A stretch of DNA of 64,000 nucleotides from Meandrina meandrites (GCA_963693305.1 OY855904.1:40141417-40205416), one strand, 5' to 3'; positions 24,416-40,000 are shown, counted from the first letter of the stretch. A program made the numbers and translations. Notes: generated from the sequence alone by a model not told the origin.

Positions 24416-27400
24416 GTAAGTATGTTTATACAGTGTCGTGTATATACTCGTTACTATTGTGAGCTTTTTTGATGTGTTTTTCTTACTGTTATTGAGGTAC
24501 ACTTCTTTTCTTAATGGGAGGAAAGTGCGGCAGGGAGTGGACCGAAATTTCATGAAATCGTAAAATACAGCCTGAGCTAGCTAAAGTACCCTAGCTAAAG
24601 TCCACAAAGGAGATTGAAGATGACAAAGTTCTTGAACATTGACGGTTTTACCTGCCTTTCTTTACAAACTTTACATTATCCTTTTAAAGAGAATTTTCTA
24701 AGGTTATCCTTCGTTTACAACAGTTCAGCTAGTAACTTCAGGCTCTGAATTAACGTTTGAAATAATGCAAAAACAAGAATTTGAGATTTTGTAACTAGCA
24801 TCAGTCAGTCAGTGACCGCCCTCGTGTAACTGTTTGAAGTAACTTTTGCTTCATTTCTCCCTTAAACACTCTCTCATGTTATAACAACTGATGTTCACTG
24901 TTATAAAATGTGAAACCAATTTATTTTAGTCATTTTTCTGCACATCATTTGGTATCCACGAGTTTTGTTATGATTTTATTTCAACCATAATTTGCTACTA
25001 CTCAGATAGATGCCATTTAATGTTTTTTTTTTGTTTAGTTTTGATTGACTATGACTATGTAGTTCTTACTGCAGCAGTAATTGTAATATTTGTTTAACGG
25101 GGAAAATTAAAGTACTTCCTTGCCCGCATATGTACTGATCATAGTACTGATCATTTTACGAAGAATGGACAGGTTCCATAAATTTTTTACCTTGTTTATT
25201 GAAATTATCTTTAGAATGTAAGATTATCTCCTTCACATTCTTAGGCCTTATAACTAACTAAACTGCCATTTGGTCTGTTTGCATAGCCTCAGCGCTTCTA
25301 TGCGATGATTTTTGTCTGAAATTGCTGTATAAAGACTGTAAGGTTTTCTGCCAAAAACTATATTGATGTAAATTATATTCCACGTTTTAAAGGCTGCAAC
25401 TTTGACGATGGATTGTGTTCTGGCTGGTCACAAAGTGACCTGGATGACTTTGACTGGACAAACCAGTACGGTTCGACTTGGACGTATGATACTGGGCCAA
25501 CCACTGATCATAGCGGAGACGGTGAGTTACTTGTTTTGATTCGTTATAATTTAAGGCTTCCAGGCTGTCAATGCACCCCCCTAGCCCACGTGTAAATTCT
25601 TTAAATTCTCATGAAATCCAAAAAATTTGCATAGCGTCAGCTGTAGAATCTAAATAACAACAAGGCCGTGTTCACAAGAGAGTTGAAGCAGTGCTTCACT
25701 TTAAAAATATATTGCATCCAAATCAAGGCAGTTCCAGAAACATAAAATAGCGCAAAGTGTATGTAAGATGTTCATTTTACTGTTCCGGTAGTTTTATTCG
25801 ATTCGTCCGGTTAGTTTTCATATAATTCAGAAAAACGTAAATTTGGCGACTTCGCTACATTTTAACGCAAAAGGTGAGTTTATTATATTAGCTCAAACTT
25901 TTTCATCGTTGCAAATAGCCGAATGCGATTTGGAGCTAACAAAACTGATACATTGAACCTACTTTTGCTTTGATTATTGTGCTTTTAGGTGAAATCTGGA
26001 AGCGCCAGAGCGTTCCAAGCCTCGAAGTTCGCTCGAAGTTAATATTTTGATGTCCAGATTGTACCGGGGTTTCTGTTCCGACGATTTTGCGGAAACTTGA
26101 ACAGTCATGGCAAGATGTTATTACGAGCTAATTGCAGAAATTTTAACGAAATCTTAGCGCTCAGTTATCTGTAAATGACAATTTTATCCAAAAAGTAGTG
26201 CTCAATAAAAGTAACATCACGCAAAACTATCGAATATTACATCAACATATTGACATGCATATTATTCCTCGATAAATGTTGTGTAAAATGCGAAAGTTTC
26301 AAGGAAATCGAGTCAAAAATGGCGAAGTTATTAGAGTTTTTAGATAGGCATACAGCCCGTAATTTATTTCGATCGAGTCACCTTAACCCATGAAAAACAT
26401 TATCTTTGAACATCTAAAGGAAGATATAACCTTAATACGTGGATAGAAATCAAACTACAGCCATAAATATCGATTTTTTTGAAGACGTGCGGAAACAACT
26501 TGAAAAGTTTAGCTATACTTTTCAAGTTGTAACCCATTTCCATCGTAGCCATCTGCAGCTAAAGACGCTTGATAACAGTTTCGGTGCTCCTATATAGCAA
26601 TAGTTAATAAAAATGGACTATTGTTTTTTGTTTTCCTTCGTCACAAATATAAATTTTGGCTGTTCAAAAATCTGTCAAAATCCGTGACAAAGCCCCTTTA
26701 ACTGAAGCGATGATAAGATCGAAAAACAGTTTCGTTTGTTAATTGATTGGTGACATGGCATTCTACTGCAACCCTGATTTTAAAGGCTGTCTTTCTAAAA
26801 TTTGTGTTTTAGTGATATTTTGGTTACCTCAGGAGATTATTACAAACTCTTTTATTTTTATTTTTTTAAAATTAATTTTGGAGATTTCAGATAAAAGTTG
26901 TAAAATCCAAGATGGTGGACTTTTGAAATGCGTGATATCTTGTTGGCGTGATAGTACGTCATACTGTAACACTTGACTTGATTACCACTAAAATAAACAT
27001 TTTTGAATGCCTAATACACTAAGCTCACGATATAATTCATAGGCTATATAATAAGTGTCAATACCTTTCGAGATACAACTGGAAGAGCGGCCTATAGTGC
27101 CTCCAGGCTTTCGAAGGAAAAACGCCAAGCCCAAAAGAGGTTACGCTGTCTTCAAACATCAAATAGAAGCAGTAAAATTTATCGTTAGCGAATAATCTAC
27201 AAAACTTTATATATGAATAATGCCCTTTGGTACAAATGTCGTGCATGGTATTGGTCTGTTAGCATGTAGCTTTTTTCTTCTCATTTCAGGTGACTCTTCC
27301 AATCTTTGGTTCATAATTTCGCCTTTCAGTAACTGACGATTCCTTTTTTCGCTGCCATTAATTACAGTTATGATGACAGCCAACGAACCTTGAAAAAAAA

Positions 27401-30400
27401 AAGCACAAATAAAACGAATCGAGGTCTACTAATCACAACCGACAGACGTGACATTTTCTCATTTTGACCCTGCTGAAATAAACTTCTGTTTCCTGAGAGG
27501 CCCACTTAGATTATTGACAGCGGAGAAAAACGTAAACCGTTGGTTGAGGTTTGAATTTCAGAGTTTGCAGTGTATTGAAAACCGCAATAAAACTAGGAAT
27601 CATGGAGGCGATAGCATCTGTGTTCAGTAAATGTTCTTTCCTCAAAAATTATTAAACACTGAACTTGTTCTGTGGCAATCAACACAATTCGACATGCAGA
27701 GCTGTTTTCTTGCTTTTGGGGAGATTGGCTACCAGTGTAGATCGAGGCGCGCGGGGAATCATGGGAAGGGCCGAAGGCAAAATAGCGACTGGCGGATCCG
27801 CCAAGATCACCAGTCGCTATTTTGCTTTCGACCCTTCCCATGACACTCTGCGCGCTTCAATCTACCCGTGTATTCAATCTACTCTCTCCCCAGGTACCAG
27901 TAAATAGCGACTGGGAAGGAGGCTACGTGATTCCAGCGTCTTTGGATAGTTCAATAACAAGATTAGAAGAATGATATGTATCAACTTACTATTTAAAAGT
28001 GTTTTTGTTTGTAGGAAGCTACATGTATATCGAAACGTCATCGCCGCAACAGTATGGGGATAACGCCAAACTGGATTTTTCCGTGTCTAGCTCTGATATT
28101 GGAAAGTTGTCCTGCCTCAAGTTCTATTATCACATGTATGGAGAAACAATAAACACTCTTAATGTCTACAATGGAAATACCACAATTTTTACTAAATGGG
28201 GAAACCAAGGCAATGTATGGTTGACAGCAAAAATCACTCTGACTTTGCAAAGCAATGTAAGTTGTATTTACGCACTATGTTTATTCATCTATGGCTTCAT
28301 AATTATGGAGGAACAGCAATAAATAATTAAAAAAGAGTTATACAATGAAATAAAGTAAACATAGCAACAAGCGCCTTTTTGTGCTTTTGCAATATAGCTT
28401 CCTAGAGAAGCTATATTGGGCTCTAAATTGCATTCATTACTGCACTGTCTTTGAGAGTTAATTATTCGTCTCTAGCGTGGGAAACCTGTGTTGAAAGATG
28501 GAGCAATGATTACCAAGAAAATCAGTGGTTACTATAACGAATCGCTGGCCTCATAGAAAGTTTCTTCGATACCTGTTTACAAATTTAATGTGTATTTCTA
28601 TTAACAAGAAGGCTATTCCGTAAGTTAAACAATGCCGATCAGCTACTATCAATGGTTTTGTGTTATGTACAGCAAACCCTAAAGCACAGCCACCTTTTGG
28701 CTAAAGACGCAATGTTTTATATTGCTTAGATGATGTCTTTTCGTGCTTAGGTCACTTTTGAGGGAATTAGTGGAGACTCCATCACAGGGGACATTGCTAT
28801 TGATGACGTGTCCTTTGTCAGTGGAATGTGTCAAGGTACGTCCGGGACTATGATCACTTGGTTACGTTGATAACTTTCGTCTCCAACCGCAAAAAGTTTG
28901 TAGTTGTTTTCTATTTGTGAGCAGTAAATGATATTAACGCTATTAGATATTAAAGTGTATCACAGATCAATATCACACATTGCGCGTTCAAGTCCAGATT
29001 TTAAAATACTTCGAGAATGTAGAGGTGCAAAGTACTATTCTTCAATAGGATTATGTGATCGCTAGTTAATAGCAAGTTTGATTAAAAATAATAATTGAAA
29101 CATTTTCTTAGCGCACTGACATCGGACTTAAGTCGATCAACTAGTTCATCAACTAGTGGTAACCACAGGTTAGAATGTGTGGGCCTAGATGCACTTAAGA
29201 CATAGTCTCCTTCGCAGCCTTTGTTTGGGCTCGTCACGCAACGCTCCCTCCCCCACCAACGGCTGCTTAAACCAGAACCACATTCCTTTCCTTTTGTTTT
29301 GACCCCAGTTGCTTTGACACCTATCGGCAAAAACGTGGCAGTTGTTGTCAACCGAAAAGCTGTTATATTGCTTCAAATCTTGTGCTTAGATTCCTGTTGT
29401 ACTTCGAATCAAGTTTTTTGGACATAAGGTTTCACATCAGACGTGTTTTATTTAGGAAAATCTTTGTTTTATTCAATGCCTGGTGTGTGTCAAATTCAAA
29501 AGGCGGCGAACTGCCGTTCGTTTGACGTTGCCGACTCTAGGGTCACGATAAGACACAACTTTTGATTGGTGTAGTCGGCGAGTTTTGGCGCGACTGGCTC
29601 AGAAAAATGTGAGCGAAGCTGTGATTGGCTAAACTATGGAAAGGAATGTGGTTTTGGTTTAAGCAGCCGTTGGTGGGGGGAGCGTTGTGTGACGAGCCCA
29701 AACAACGGCTGCGAAGGAGACTACTTAAGACAGTGTTGATAAATTAATGATAAATCACTAGACAAAAGACAATTTTTCCGAGTAACGCGTCACGCTTAGT
29801 GCATGATTTTATCGTTTCCTATTGTCGCAAATGTTTTTATTGTTTCCTATTGCCGCCAACCATTCAAAGTCGTGTTTTGATTGGCATTTTTGCGAAGTAT
29901 AGTCAAGCACGCGGTGTGAATTTAGATGTGATTTTCCTCGGTCAATGAACTCGCTATGCTGCCAGTGTTGTAAGAAATTTCTCGAGAATAACCCTTGTTG
30001 GAATCATTCACTTTGTTTTATCTGTGATACAATCACAGCAAATCTTCTGAAAAGCAACACCTGAAAAACAACGTCTGCAAAACGTTGTTTGCAATCTTCC
30101 ATGTGAAAGAAGCCTCAATCTTATGTCACAAAAAACTGTTGAGATTTTTTTGACATTTTTCGCATTCTTATCGTTCTTGGAGAACAGATTTTTCTCTTCC
30201 AGTGTTACGATAAACTGTCGTGATTGACACATTTTTCGCATTCCGATCGTTGTTAGTGGAAGAACAAAATTTTCAACTTCTGTTTTAAGCTTGCCTCTTA
30301 TTAACGTGGTGCGCTCGCGAAAAACGCAATCCGCTGGTCACTGTCAAGATTGGGGTGCGGGCCTCTCTTGGGCCAGCAATAAATAGCTATCTTTCATTTT

Positions 30401-33400
30401 TGTTTATTTTAAAGTCATTTCTGTGTGATCAGGATATAAAGAGCGATCACTCCCTTGTGCCCGTGAATGCTTGTAATGCAAAACGCTCAACAGATATTTA
30501 TTGAACAATCTTTTCTTAGAGTGTACAAAAAAGGTAAACCAATCCTCTGGAAGACTGGATATCAGCTATACGAATGAATTTGACCCATACTGTAACTGGG
30601 TGATTTGGGATGCTGGAATACCTCAGGCATTGGCTATTGTTTCAATCCACCAAATGAACTTCAGTGGCTACAGCGGGTAGGTTACTATTGTTAAATTTTA
30701 TGTGGTCACGTATTATGATTATCAATCATGTCAAGTTTTAAACGTTTTTCTTTTCCATCTGAAAAAATGGTTACAACTATCGAGATCGATCTTTATCAGT
30801 CGTAGCTGGTAAAATGAAATTGACCTTTAAGTCGATGTCTCGCTCTGATTGAATGGAGCTCTAGAGGAAAACGGTTACAGCACCTTTTATACAGGGTGTT
30901 AGTGCTGACCAAAAATAAACATTTTTATATCTTTTTCTGCAGTGAATACGTCAAAATGTTTGACGGAAGTGGTTCCGAGGTTTTTGCTATCCATGGACGG
31001 GATTCCGCGTTTTTCAATAAGAGTTTCCAGTATATTTCGTTTGGGGAATCCAAAAATATCACGATACAAGTGTCCCTTGTCTCTAGCTGGAGCTATGTCG
31101 AAATTGATTACGGCATTTTAAATCAACGTCTAGATTCAGGTAAGGAATAGGGAAATGCTTTTCTTATACCAATTAATGTACTCATGACTCCCTCGACTTG
31201 CATAAATAGTTAACAATTATTGGACGGGGATGAGCAGAAATATCGTGATATGTCAGTGGGGAGCAGATCAATTATTTACCAAAGGCTGAGGTAAATAATT
31301 GATCTGCTAGACACTGACGACAATTATTGGATGCGGCTGAGTATGACATGAAGAATTATGCAGATCGAGGAGGGTGTTATCCGCCTAAACCGAAGGCTAA
31401 GACAGAAAACACCCTCTCATTGATCTGCATAATTCCTCATGTCATACGATAGCCGAATTCCATAACTGTTTTATTATTCATTCAAAATCTTCAAAGCTTT
31501 AAAAACACAAAATGCATTTAGATGGGTTCTCACTTCGACTTAGAGCTTTCGCAAAACAGTGGCCAATTCCTTCGCTTTTCCTGGATTCGAATGTTCTCTC
31601 CTCAAGATAAGCTTTAAATCAAGTGATTCCCCTGCGAAACTTTTTTTGTGTTTTTGCTATGTTTATCACTAATAATTTGGAAATGTTTTCGTTGCAATGT
31701 TCAAACCTTGCGGCCTTTTGCGTGCTTTCTTGGCATAAAAGCTTTTGTTGCGTGACGTCAATCGTCCAATAATGTAAAGGCCAATAATTTTTCTATTATT
31801 AGACGATTGACGTCTATCCTCCAATAATAGAAACGTCTTCCAAATTTGGTCGTTACTAGCCGGCTACCTGGAATTAGCCGGGAATCGAGAGTCAATCAGA
31901 AACAGAAATATTTCGAATGAATAATTGTTTACGATATTGTTCGAAAACTGAGTTGAATAATTGTTTTATCATTCGATCACTGAATTTGTTTTGCACAATT
32001 ACTTTGGGGAATCGGGTACCATTGCTGAACTACTACAGAAGAAAAGAATATCTTCGATGATACGAGTTGGCCTTCATCCAATTCTCTCTCTTTCAAATAA
32101 TAGTACCTAAATACATTAAGGGAAATTGTCGTTGCCTTCTATACATGAGCAGATTATTATTTGCGTTAATTCTCAGAGCCTGCTTCCCCTTGACCAGCGG
32201 TCGGGTCTCGATCCCTGGTGCAGACCAGAAGGATCGCGGCCTCTTGGGAAGAGATTGGCATTGAAATCACTGTCGGACGGTAATGCCACGAACAGACTAT
32301 TATTGCAAGGCAGCTATTTGCACTCACGTGGTAGGTTCTCGGCCAATGAAAAGAAAGAGAAAATGCATCAAACGATAAAATAAATTTCTTTGTATACAGC
32401 TATTTCAATTAACGTTGTCGGATCGAAGCTCAAATCTTAAAGACAAGACCGAAAGGTAGTATGGGCGAAGAAAGAGTGTTCCACGCGTGCTGAATACTAA
32501 TGAGATACAGCGATATAGCAAACGAGACGTTTTTCGTTTCCTTTCTCTTCAGGCATGTGTAGAAAAGATCCTTTTCGCCTCATTTCATTTAAAAAGAATA
32601 ATCCAAACCACATAACGGCGAAAGAAAAGATACAAGAAAGGTTTCACAGAAAGAAAAACAAAATATTCTACGTGCAAAAATACAAACTTGTAGATTTCCT
32701 CAATGGTGATATGCAAATTGCACTAAATACCCATGGCACCATTCGGTCTTGACTTGTAGGTTTGAAGATTTAATCCGACAACGTTAATTGAAATAGCTGT
32801 AGATAGGAAAGGGAAGCAACTTAGCTAGTTTTCATATGGTTCCTCTTTCCAGGTGAATAAACAAAAAACAAAATAAATGAAAACGCGAAGGGAACAAGTA
32901 ACTGACAATAGTTAGTTTCCTCTTCTGCACACTGAAGAACAACAATCAAACGACACACCTAATCAAGGAGACGAGACGTTTTTAGTCCGCAAAACCTCAC
33001 AGGACCATACAAACTATGAAATTTTGTTTGTTTGTTTGTTTGATCGCTTATTTTTAGTTTAAGTAACTTTTTTTTTATTAACATACTGCAGCTTCCATTC
33101 TGTCCGGCTGGACCGTGACTGCTGTAAACAAAGCGACCAAAAGTATTGAGGTTATCTGGATCAACCCGATCAATCTTCTCAATGGTGGAATTAGTTTTTA
33201 TGTTGTCTTTGCCAAAAAGACTAACAGCAGTGAATCAAGTGGAGAAATAGTGTCTGCAAATACTACAGCATCGAAGATAACAGGCCTCGATGGATACACC
33301 GAGTATGATGTTGGTGTTGTAGCAGTGGATGGCTATGGGACACCGTTTAAAAGTGCAGATATCTCAGTTAAGACCGAGGAAGGGGGTGAGTTACACTACA

Positions 33401-33997
33401 ACGACAATAGGTCCATTGTTTGAACAAAATACAAAGTAAACGAAAAGAAGCAGTATTATGCAGAATATGCTTTCGTTTTCAGTTCCAAGTAGAGGGCCAA
33501 ATGGTGTTCGAGTGACAAGCTTTGAGTTAACATCCGACCTTCTGGTGGAGTGGGATCCTCTTCCTCAGTACTACGCCAATGGGAAGCTCTTAGGGTACAT
33601 CATCTACTACACTGAAAACTGGCCGGTGTATAAAAGTGTCAGCACTAGTAGTCATTACCCGACGCAATTCACGTTAAAAGGTCTCAAGCCAGCACACGTA
33701 TACTACGTTGCAGTGGCCGCGTTCACTTCCAAAGGAGTAGGGCCATCGTCACACTTTCATTACGCTACTACAGGTACGTTTTCAAATTACCGTTTTTTAC
33801 TTGAGTGACACAAGACCGGACCAGTACTGGTCCTCTCTACCGAGAGCGTAGCGTTGCGTGACAAATAATGCATGGGCCAGAACGTAACTAGAGACGATGA
33901 CAATCAATTTCATGTTCACCTACATAACAATAATAATAATTATTTACAATTACTGCCATTTGCCAATAGTATATTCACCTGCATAACTTCTAATAAG

Positions 33998-34028
<31 letters not shown>

Positions 34029-37000
34029 ATTCTAGCTTTCTGATTGGTTCACTAGATCTCGGTTATCAGCCATTATACCTGCGTTTGACCTTATATGGGA
34101 AACGAGTGCGGCAAGTGCCGCTCAGTTTAAAAATTTTCCTGATGGAAGCGAAAGTTCCATCAGAAAAATGGCAAATTTGGCGAGGTTTATAAGCTTATAC
34201 AAGAAATAATCGACAGCGCCTTCCCTAAAACCACACAAATACCACAAAATGCCATAGTTGACTCAACTACGTAAAACGGAAAGGATTGATGCGAAATGTT
34301 TAATTTAAAATACTTGTAAATGTACAACAAGAGCGACTAAACGAAGAAGAAAAGCAGAAAATAATTTACGGGAAGACCAGAAAACTGACACAATTTCATT
34401 CAGTGTTAGACGTAAAGGGGGTTAACCCTTCAGTTAAATTTGTTACCTTTCAATCTTGATCTTGTCCTTTTATACTTCAATAAACTTCATCGAATCTGAG
34501 TGCAATTTCGTTTCAGCATAATGTAGTAGTTGTGATGACAGCCGTGGAGCCGTAAACAAGTACAATATGTAAACACTTGCTTTGCTCGTCTTGCACAAGG
34601 TGTATAATTTCCAGAAAAGCTATTGCTTCGGATCTTCCCGTAAACCTTAATTGTTGTCACAATTTTCCAGGATGAAAAGACGATTTACGAGGAGATTTTC
34701 CGAGGAAAATCTTCAGAAGAAAACTTTCTCGCTCGCTTTCCTTGCGTGTTTCATTCAACTCAAAAAGTGAACACCGCGCCACAAATTTTCCCGCCTCCTC
34801 ATACTATCACTTCGTTTACATCAAAATGAAATGTCCAGTTGATTTATACTAAAGAAGAATTTAATAAAACAATTATTCCATTCGCCCTTGTTGGATACGA
34901 CTGGTTATAGCCAACTCGGCGCTTCGCGCCTCGTTGGCTATTTACCACCTCGTATCCAACGCGGGCTCATGGAATAATCGTTAAATATACCCGTAGGTGA
35001 AGTAATACCAGTTTTCAATTGATCACCTCAGTAGTATTTTTCAGAGAAATTCTGAAGAAAATGAAATGATTTTTTTTTTTTTTAATTACAAGCAAGGGAA
35101 AAATCAGAGAAGAAGAATAAGAAATGTGACGTGCCATATTTAACCTCTTCTCTACTGAATTTTCTTTAAAGTTGTGTCCTTTATTTTTCTAGGGAATTAA
35201 TGTCAAATATTCTCCCAGGTCTGAATTCACATGTCCAATTGTTTAACTGTAGAAACGTTTCGCCCGTTCGGGCTTTTTCGGTGTACATAAAACTACCTAA
35301 ATAAACTAGTCAAGTGTTAAATTGTTTTTTCTTCCTTTTCTAGGCTGTTCCATCACTTTAAATAAGACCTTTGGCCAAATAGAGTTAACAACCACGACTT
35401 CTGATGATGTTCGATGTATTTGGAACATATATAGTGCTGGTATTCCTAATGCCTTCGCATTCATCTCCGTTCAAGAATTAAATCTTTACCATTGCAGGTA
35501 CTATTAACTCCCCCACCCCTCCCCCCCCGCTGCCAGGGGACTACCACTTCAAATTGAAGGGAATACCCCTCGAAAGTTTTAAAATGCAATTTAACCTCAA
35601 AACGTTGATTTTTTTTTTGTAAACTTGTTGCTGCTTGTTGCTTACCCTGTGAAAATTACAATAAAATGTAGAGGACATAAAGTATGTCCCAAAAAAATTA
35701 TTGTTTGAGATACGCCACGTGGGATAATGTCGTCACATCGCGTGACAATTACATAATGATGTCAAAACAGCCGATATTTGGATCCGCCATCTTGGATTTC
35801 AAAATTTTTCCAACTAAGTCCCAATTTTCAAAAATTAGCCTCTAAATCAAGGTCATTTTCAGCCTTCGATCGAAGCCAAATTGTAGTGCTCATAATAAAC
35901 TTGATTTTGCATTTCCAGATAAATTGTGGGAAAATTTGCTACTTTCGTAGTAAACTAGAAATGTTAATGAGCAAATGATATAAAATTTCTTGGTAGACGA
36001 CGCGAGTGAAATTTTTTAGACGATCGGTAGAAATTGTTCTAATTAATCGGATCGGTAGACTCTCACTCGGTAACTTTTCGGTGGTCTCCTCCTTCACTCT
36101 GATGAAGGTGGACAGATGCCACCAAGTTTTCTGATAGGATCAATTAGAACTCAAAAATTAAAGTGAATGTTATTATTAGTTAACTGGAAGTAGCAGTATT
36201 ATTCATTAGCTTATCAACTAAAATTACTAGTAATAACATCGATGAAAAAACTGTACTGTGCGCAAATGTGAATGACAAAGAGTCATATACAAGTTTGACC
36301 TATATCTTAGATCTAATTTTTCTTTCCTTTGTCCAAACAATTCAGTGAACTTGTCAAGATCATCAATGGAAATGGCACAGAAGTTCTCTATCATCTCGGT
36401 TGTGTGTCGTTTGCCCCAGAAATTCTAACGGATGTTCCTTTTGGTCTCTCGAATAACATCTCCATTCAAGCGTATACACAACGCTCTGGTAGTACTATTA
36501 AAATGAAGTTCACCATTTTGAAAAAACGTCTGCCCTCAGGTACGTATATTCTAACCAACCTACTACCACTACTACTATCACCACTACTGCTGTACTGCTG
36601 CACTAACCCTACCACCACTAGCACCACTACTATAACTACTACTTCTGCTGCTGCTACTGTTACTGTTACCTGTGCTGATGTTGCTATTACCCCTGCTGCT
36701 ACTACTGCTACTGCTACTGCTACTGCTACTGGTGCTGATATTTCGGCTGCTACTGCTGTTGTTAGTTCTGCTGCCGCTACTGCGACTGGTGTTGATGTTG
36801 CGTCTGGTAAAGATTATGGTGCTACTGCTACTGCTACCAGTGCTGATGTTGCGACTGCTACTGCTACTGTTGGTGCTACTGCTCCTGCTCCTGCTCCTGC
36901 TACTGCTACTGCCACTGCCACCGGTGCTGCTGCTGCTACTGCTGCTGGTGCTGGTGCTGGTGCTGGTGCTGGTGGTGCTACTGGTACTGGTACTGGAACT

Positions 37001-37044
37001 GCTTCTGCTAGTTCTAGTGCTACTGCTACTATTACTACTACCAT

Positions 37045-37084
<40 letters not shown>

Positions 37085-40000
37085 ACTGCTACTGCTACTG
37101 CTACTGCTATTGCTACCACAGGCAGCCCGTGTGCGCTATATGAAATATTTATGGACGTTTTTTTATGAAACGCAGTAGCAGTAGATGCTGCTACTGCTAC
37201 TGCTGCTGCAGCTACTGCTGCTACTGCTACTGCTACTGCTACTGCTACTGCTACTGCTACTGCTACTGCTACTGCTACTGCTACTGCTACTGCTACTGCT
37301 ACTGCTACTGCTACTGCTACTGCTACTGCTACTACTACTGCTACTGCTACTGCTACTGCTACTACTACTGCTACTGCTACTGCTACTGCTACTACTACTG
37401 CTACTGCTACTGCTACCATAGGCAGGTTAAGTTCGCTATATGAAATATATTTATGAAACGTACGCGAACGTGACTCTTGCCTTTGAGCGGTGTTGTACTA
37501 CAAAGATGTGATTCACATACGCGATGCGAACGACGAGCGGTGTTGTGTTACAAAGGTGCGATTTATATGGGTTTGTATGGGAACTCAACGATTTTTGCGA
37601 AAAAGATCCACTACCGTTGTTGCCTCGTTGTATTCTTTGTTGTTTGCCCGCGTCTCAGGCCGTTTTGAAGCGTTTTGGGTGTGTTAGCGTTTGCTGTGGT
37701 GTTCCACTAAGAAAGAAGACAGGGCTGGAGACCGGGAAAGCGAACCCTTGTCGTTTGAGGGCCAAAATATTCTCGAGAAATGGACACTTCAAAATGCTTC
37801 AACCGCTTCAAATGACAATCAGCGGTACCGCAGATAGTTGCTTTACTTTGTCCCAAGTCAACCGGCTTCCAAATTCAACTGCAACCGCCCGAGAATCGCT
37901 TTTTTCCACCTCCAATTCTACCTTTTCACTTCGCCATTATGGGAGTTGGACGGTAATATTGCCCTTATCCAAATCAACACCGTAAGCCATCACGCTTCCG
38001 CTGTTTCCGGTGAAACCTGCCGCACTGTACCCTCGCACGGTATTGATTTGCATAAAGGCAATATTAAACATATTACCGTCCACCCCCGCAAAGCTTCTAT
38101 TTTCAAATCTGGTATCTAACCGTCGGATGTACGCATTAAATACGTTTTGTGTTCATTAAATGAAAACCATTCTGTTTTATTTATGTACCTAGCCATACTG
38201 GTTTTGGGATGGAATGTAACAATCTTCAACCTCACATCTACTAGCTTTACACTTCAATGGTCAAAGCTCAATACAGACGACAACCATGATGCGAAGTTTT
38301 ACATAGTTGAAGTAAAAAGTACTCAAGGTATCATACTGACGGTAGATACTGTTCCCGGAAACACAACAAATACAGTTATGAAAGGACTGAGACCTTCGAC
38401 AAAGTATCGCGTGAGTGTTTTTGGCGTAGATGGCATTGGACAACCGTACCGGAGCTTGGAAAGTGTTACTACTACTTACAAGGGTAAGGTACAATAGACT
38501 TATTTAATCCCCCCCCCCCCCCCTTTCAACCTCCACCCATCTTTCCTTGAATGAGATACTAGTCCGAGCGCTTCCAGCTTACTGTGAACTCGGTCAGATG
38601 ATTGTAGCATGAGGCTGTCGGGATGTCAACCCTCGCGTTTTTTTTTCAGGTCGCTACGACACACTTGTATTTCGGTGTGGAGAGCGTTGGAAGAAAGAAA
38701 AAAAGTAGTATTGGTTGGAAATAGAATACGAACCGCATCGAGAGGCCCGGATTTGAGCCCTCGCCGAGGCTAATTTATTGGGTTCTTGGGTGAATACCCT
38801 TTACTTTACTTTCGTAATGTCTCTTCCACTCACGAGTATGAATGGGTGCCGTCGATCTGTCTTGACAAACTTTTAAACGCTGGGAAAACTTGCGGTGGAC
38901 AAGGATCATGTCCAGAAGAGTAGTGATGTTCCTAGTAACCTTATGCTAAACCAGGGTTAAGCACTAGCAGTCGACGACCACAAGGTTTGTGAAGGCCTCG
39001 CTTATACTAACATAAAGCAGAAGTCCATAACTAGAAGTCCATATCTGGTATTGGGGCGCATGCTATGTCTTCGCGAGTAGGCTACTTTCAGAAACTGGTG
39101 TGCTCGCGAGAAAATGACGCGATCCACTATTTCGACACCATTGTAGTTCTAAGTTGCGGCCGAATATTTTGGAAGGTGGCAGTTGAAATGAATCAAATCA
39201 CATCAAAACACTTGACAAGCCATGCTCTTTAATTCTCACATTTCGACATTAGCAGAATCGTAAATAGTGATTTCAAACGTCTGTTCAGTGGCATTCGAAG
39301 GCAACCCGTCGTCGGGTTTCCGTAGACAAACTCACAAAACAAACAGGTCGACTTTTTATAATTTACGAGAGAATTGTGGACTGAAGTACACCAAACTTTT
39401 GGAAGGAAAGTGTGTCTTTATTTTGTACATCATATCCTCGTGTTAAAATACTGAGCAACATACACAACACGATAGCTGCACACTGCGAAGTTCCCGAGAA
39501 GTACAACTTGAATTAAACTTTTGACGGCTGTGAATGAAATCATCATTGTTCGATGAAGTAAACTCGTATTTCTATTCATATTAAAACGAGTACATTACCT
39601 TCATAGTCAGTCTTTTGTTTTCGTGCCGTCGTTATAATTCCAAAACATGCGAAACTCGCCAAACTTGTCGTTTTCTCTGAATGTTGTTCTCAAACGAATC
39701 AAACTTCATTCTGTTCATTCCGCGCTCGATTTTGAGCGCTTCAGGGTCGACGGTTTTGTTTTTCAAAATAGCAACGAATCTGTGCCAAAATTTACTTGCT
39801 CTCTTAATGCCCGTCTTCATCTTGAGAGTACCAATAATCCTTAGCGTCTTCGCATTTTGAATTTGACTAGGAATTAGTCTCTCTTGCTTGCTGCCATTTC
39901 GTATTCTGACTCCAAAACACTGAGGTCCTCTCACTTATTTGGATGCTCCGAATTTTTACAACTTCGATGCTATCATCATCGTTGAAAGATGACATGATGA

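Noticed and set aside
35510..35545. Poly-C tract after the CUB2 first exon as a possible regulatory site
   Set aside because: Similar C or G runs occur many times in the window in repeats and look like mutational tracts.
36672..37421. Long poly-Leu, poly-Ala, poly-Val and Cys-Tyr reading frames on both strands
   Set aside because: They are translations of the CTG/CTA repeat in all frames; only the frame continuous with CUB2 has any gene context.
37524..37985. 153-codon plus-strand frame after the CTG/CTA repeat
   Set aside because: Overlaps short tandem duplications and a fold-back; no domain, and the intron 36540-38192 is otherwise well bounded.
39632..39934. 100-codon basic minus-strand frame inside the inverted-repeat element at 39.0-40.3 kb
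   Set aside because: No DDE or DNA-binding motif can be recognised, so I do not call a transposase.
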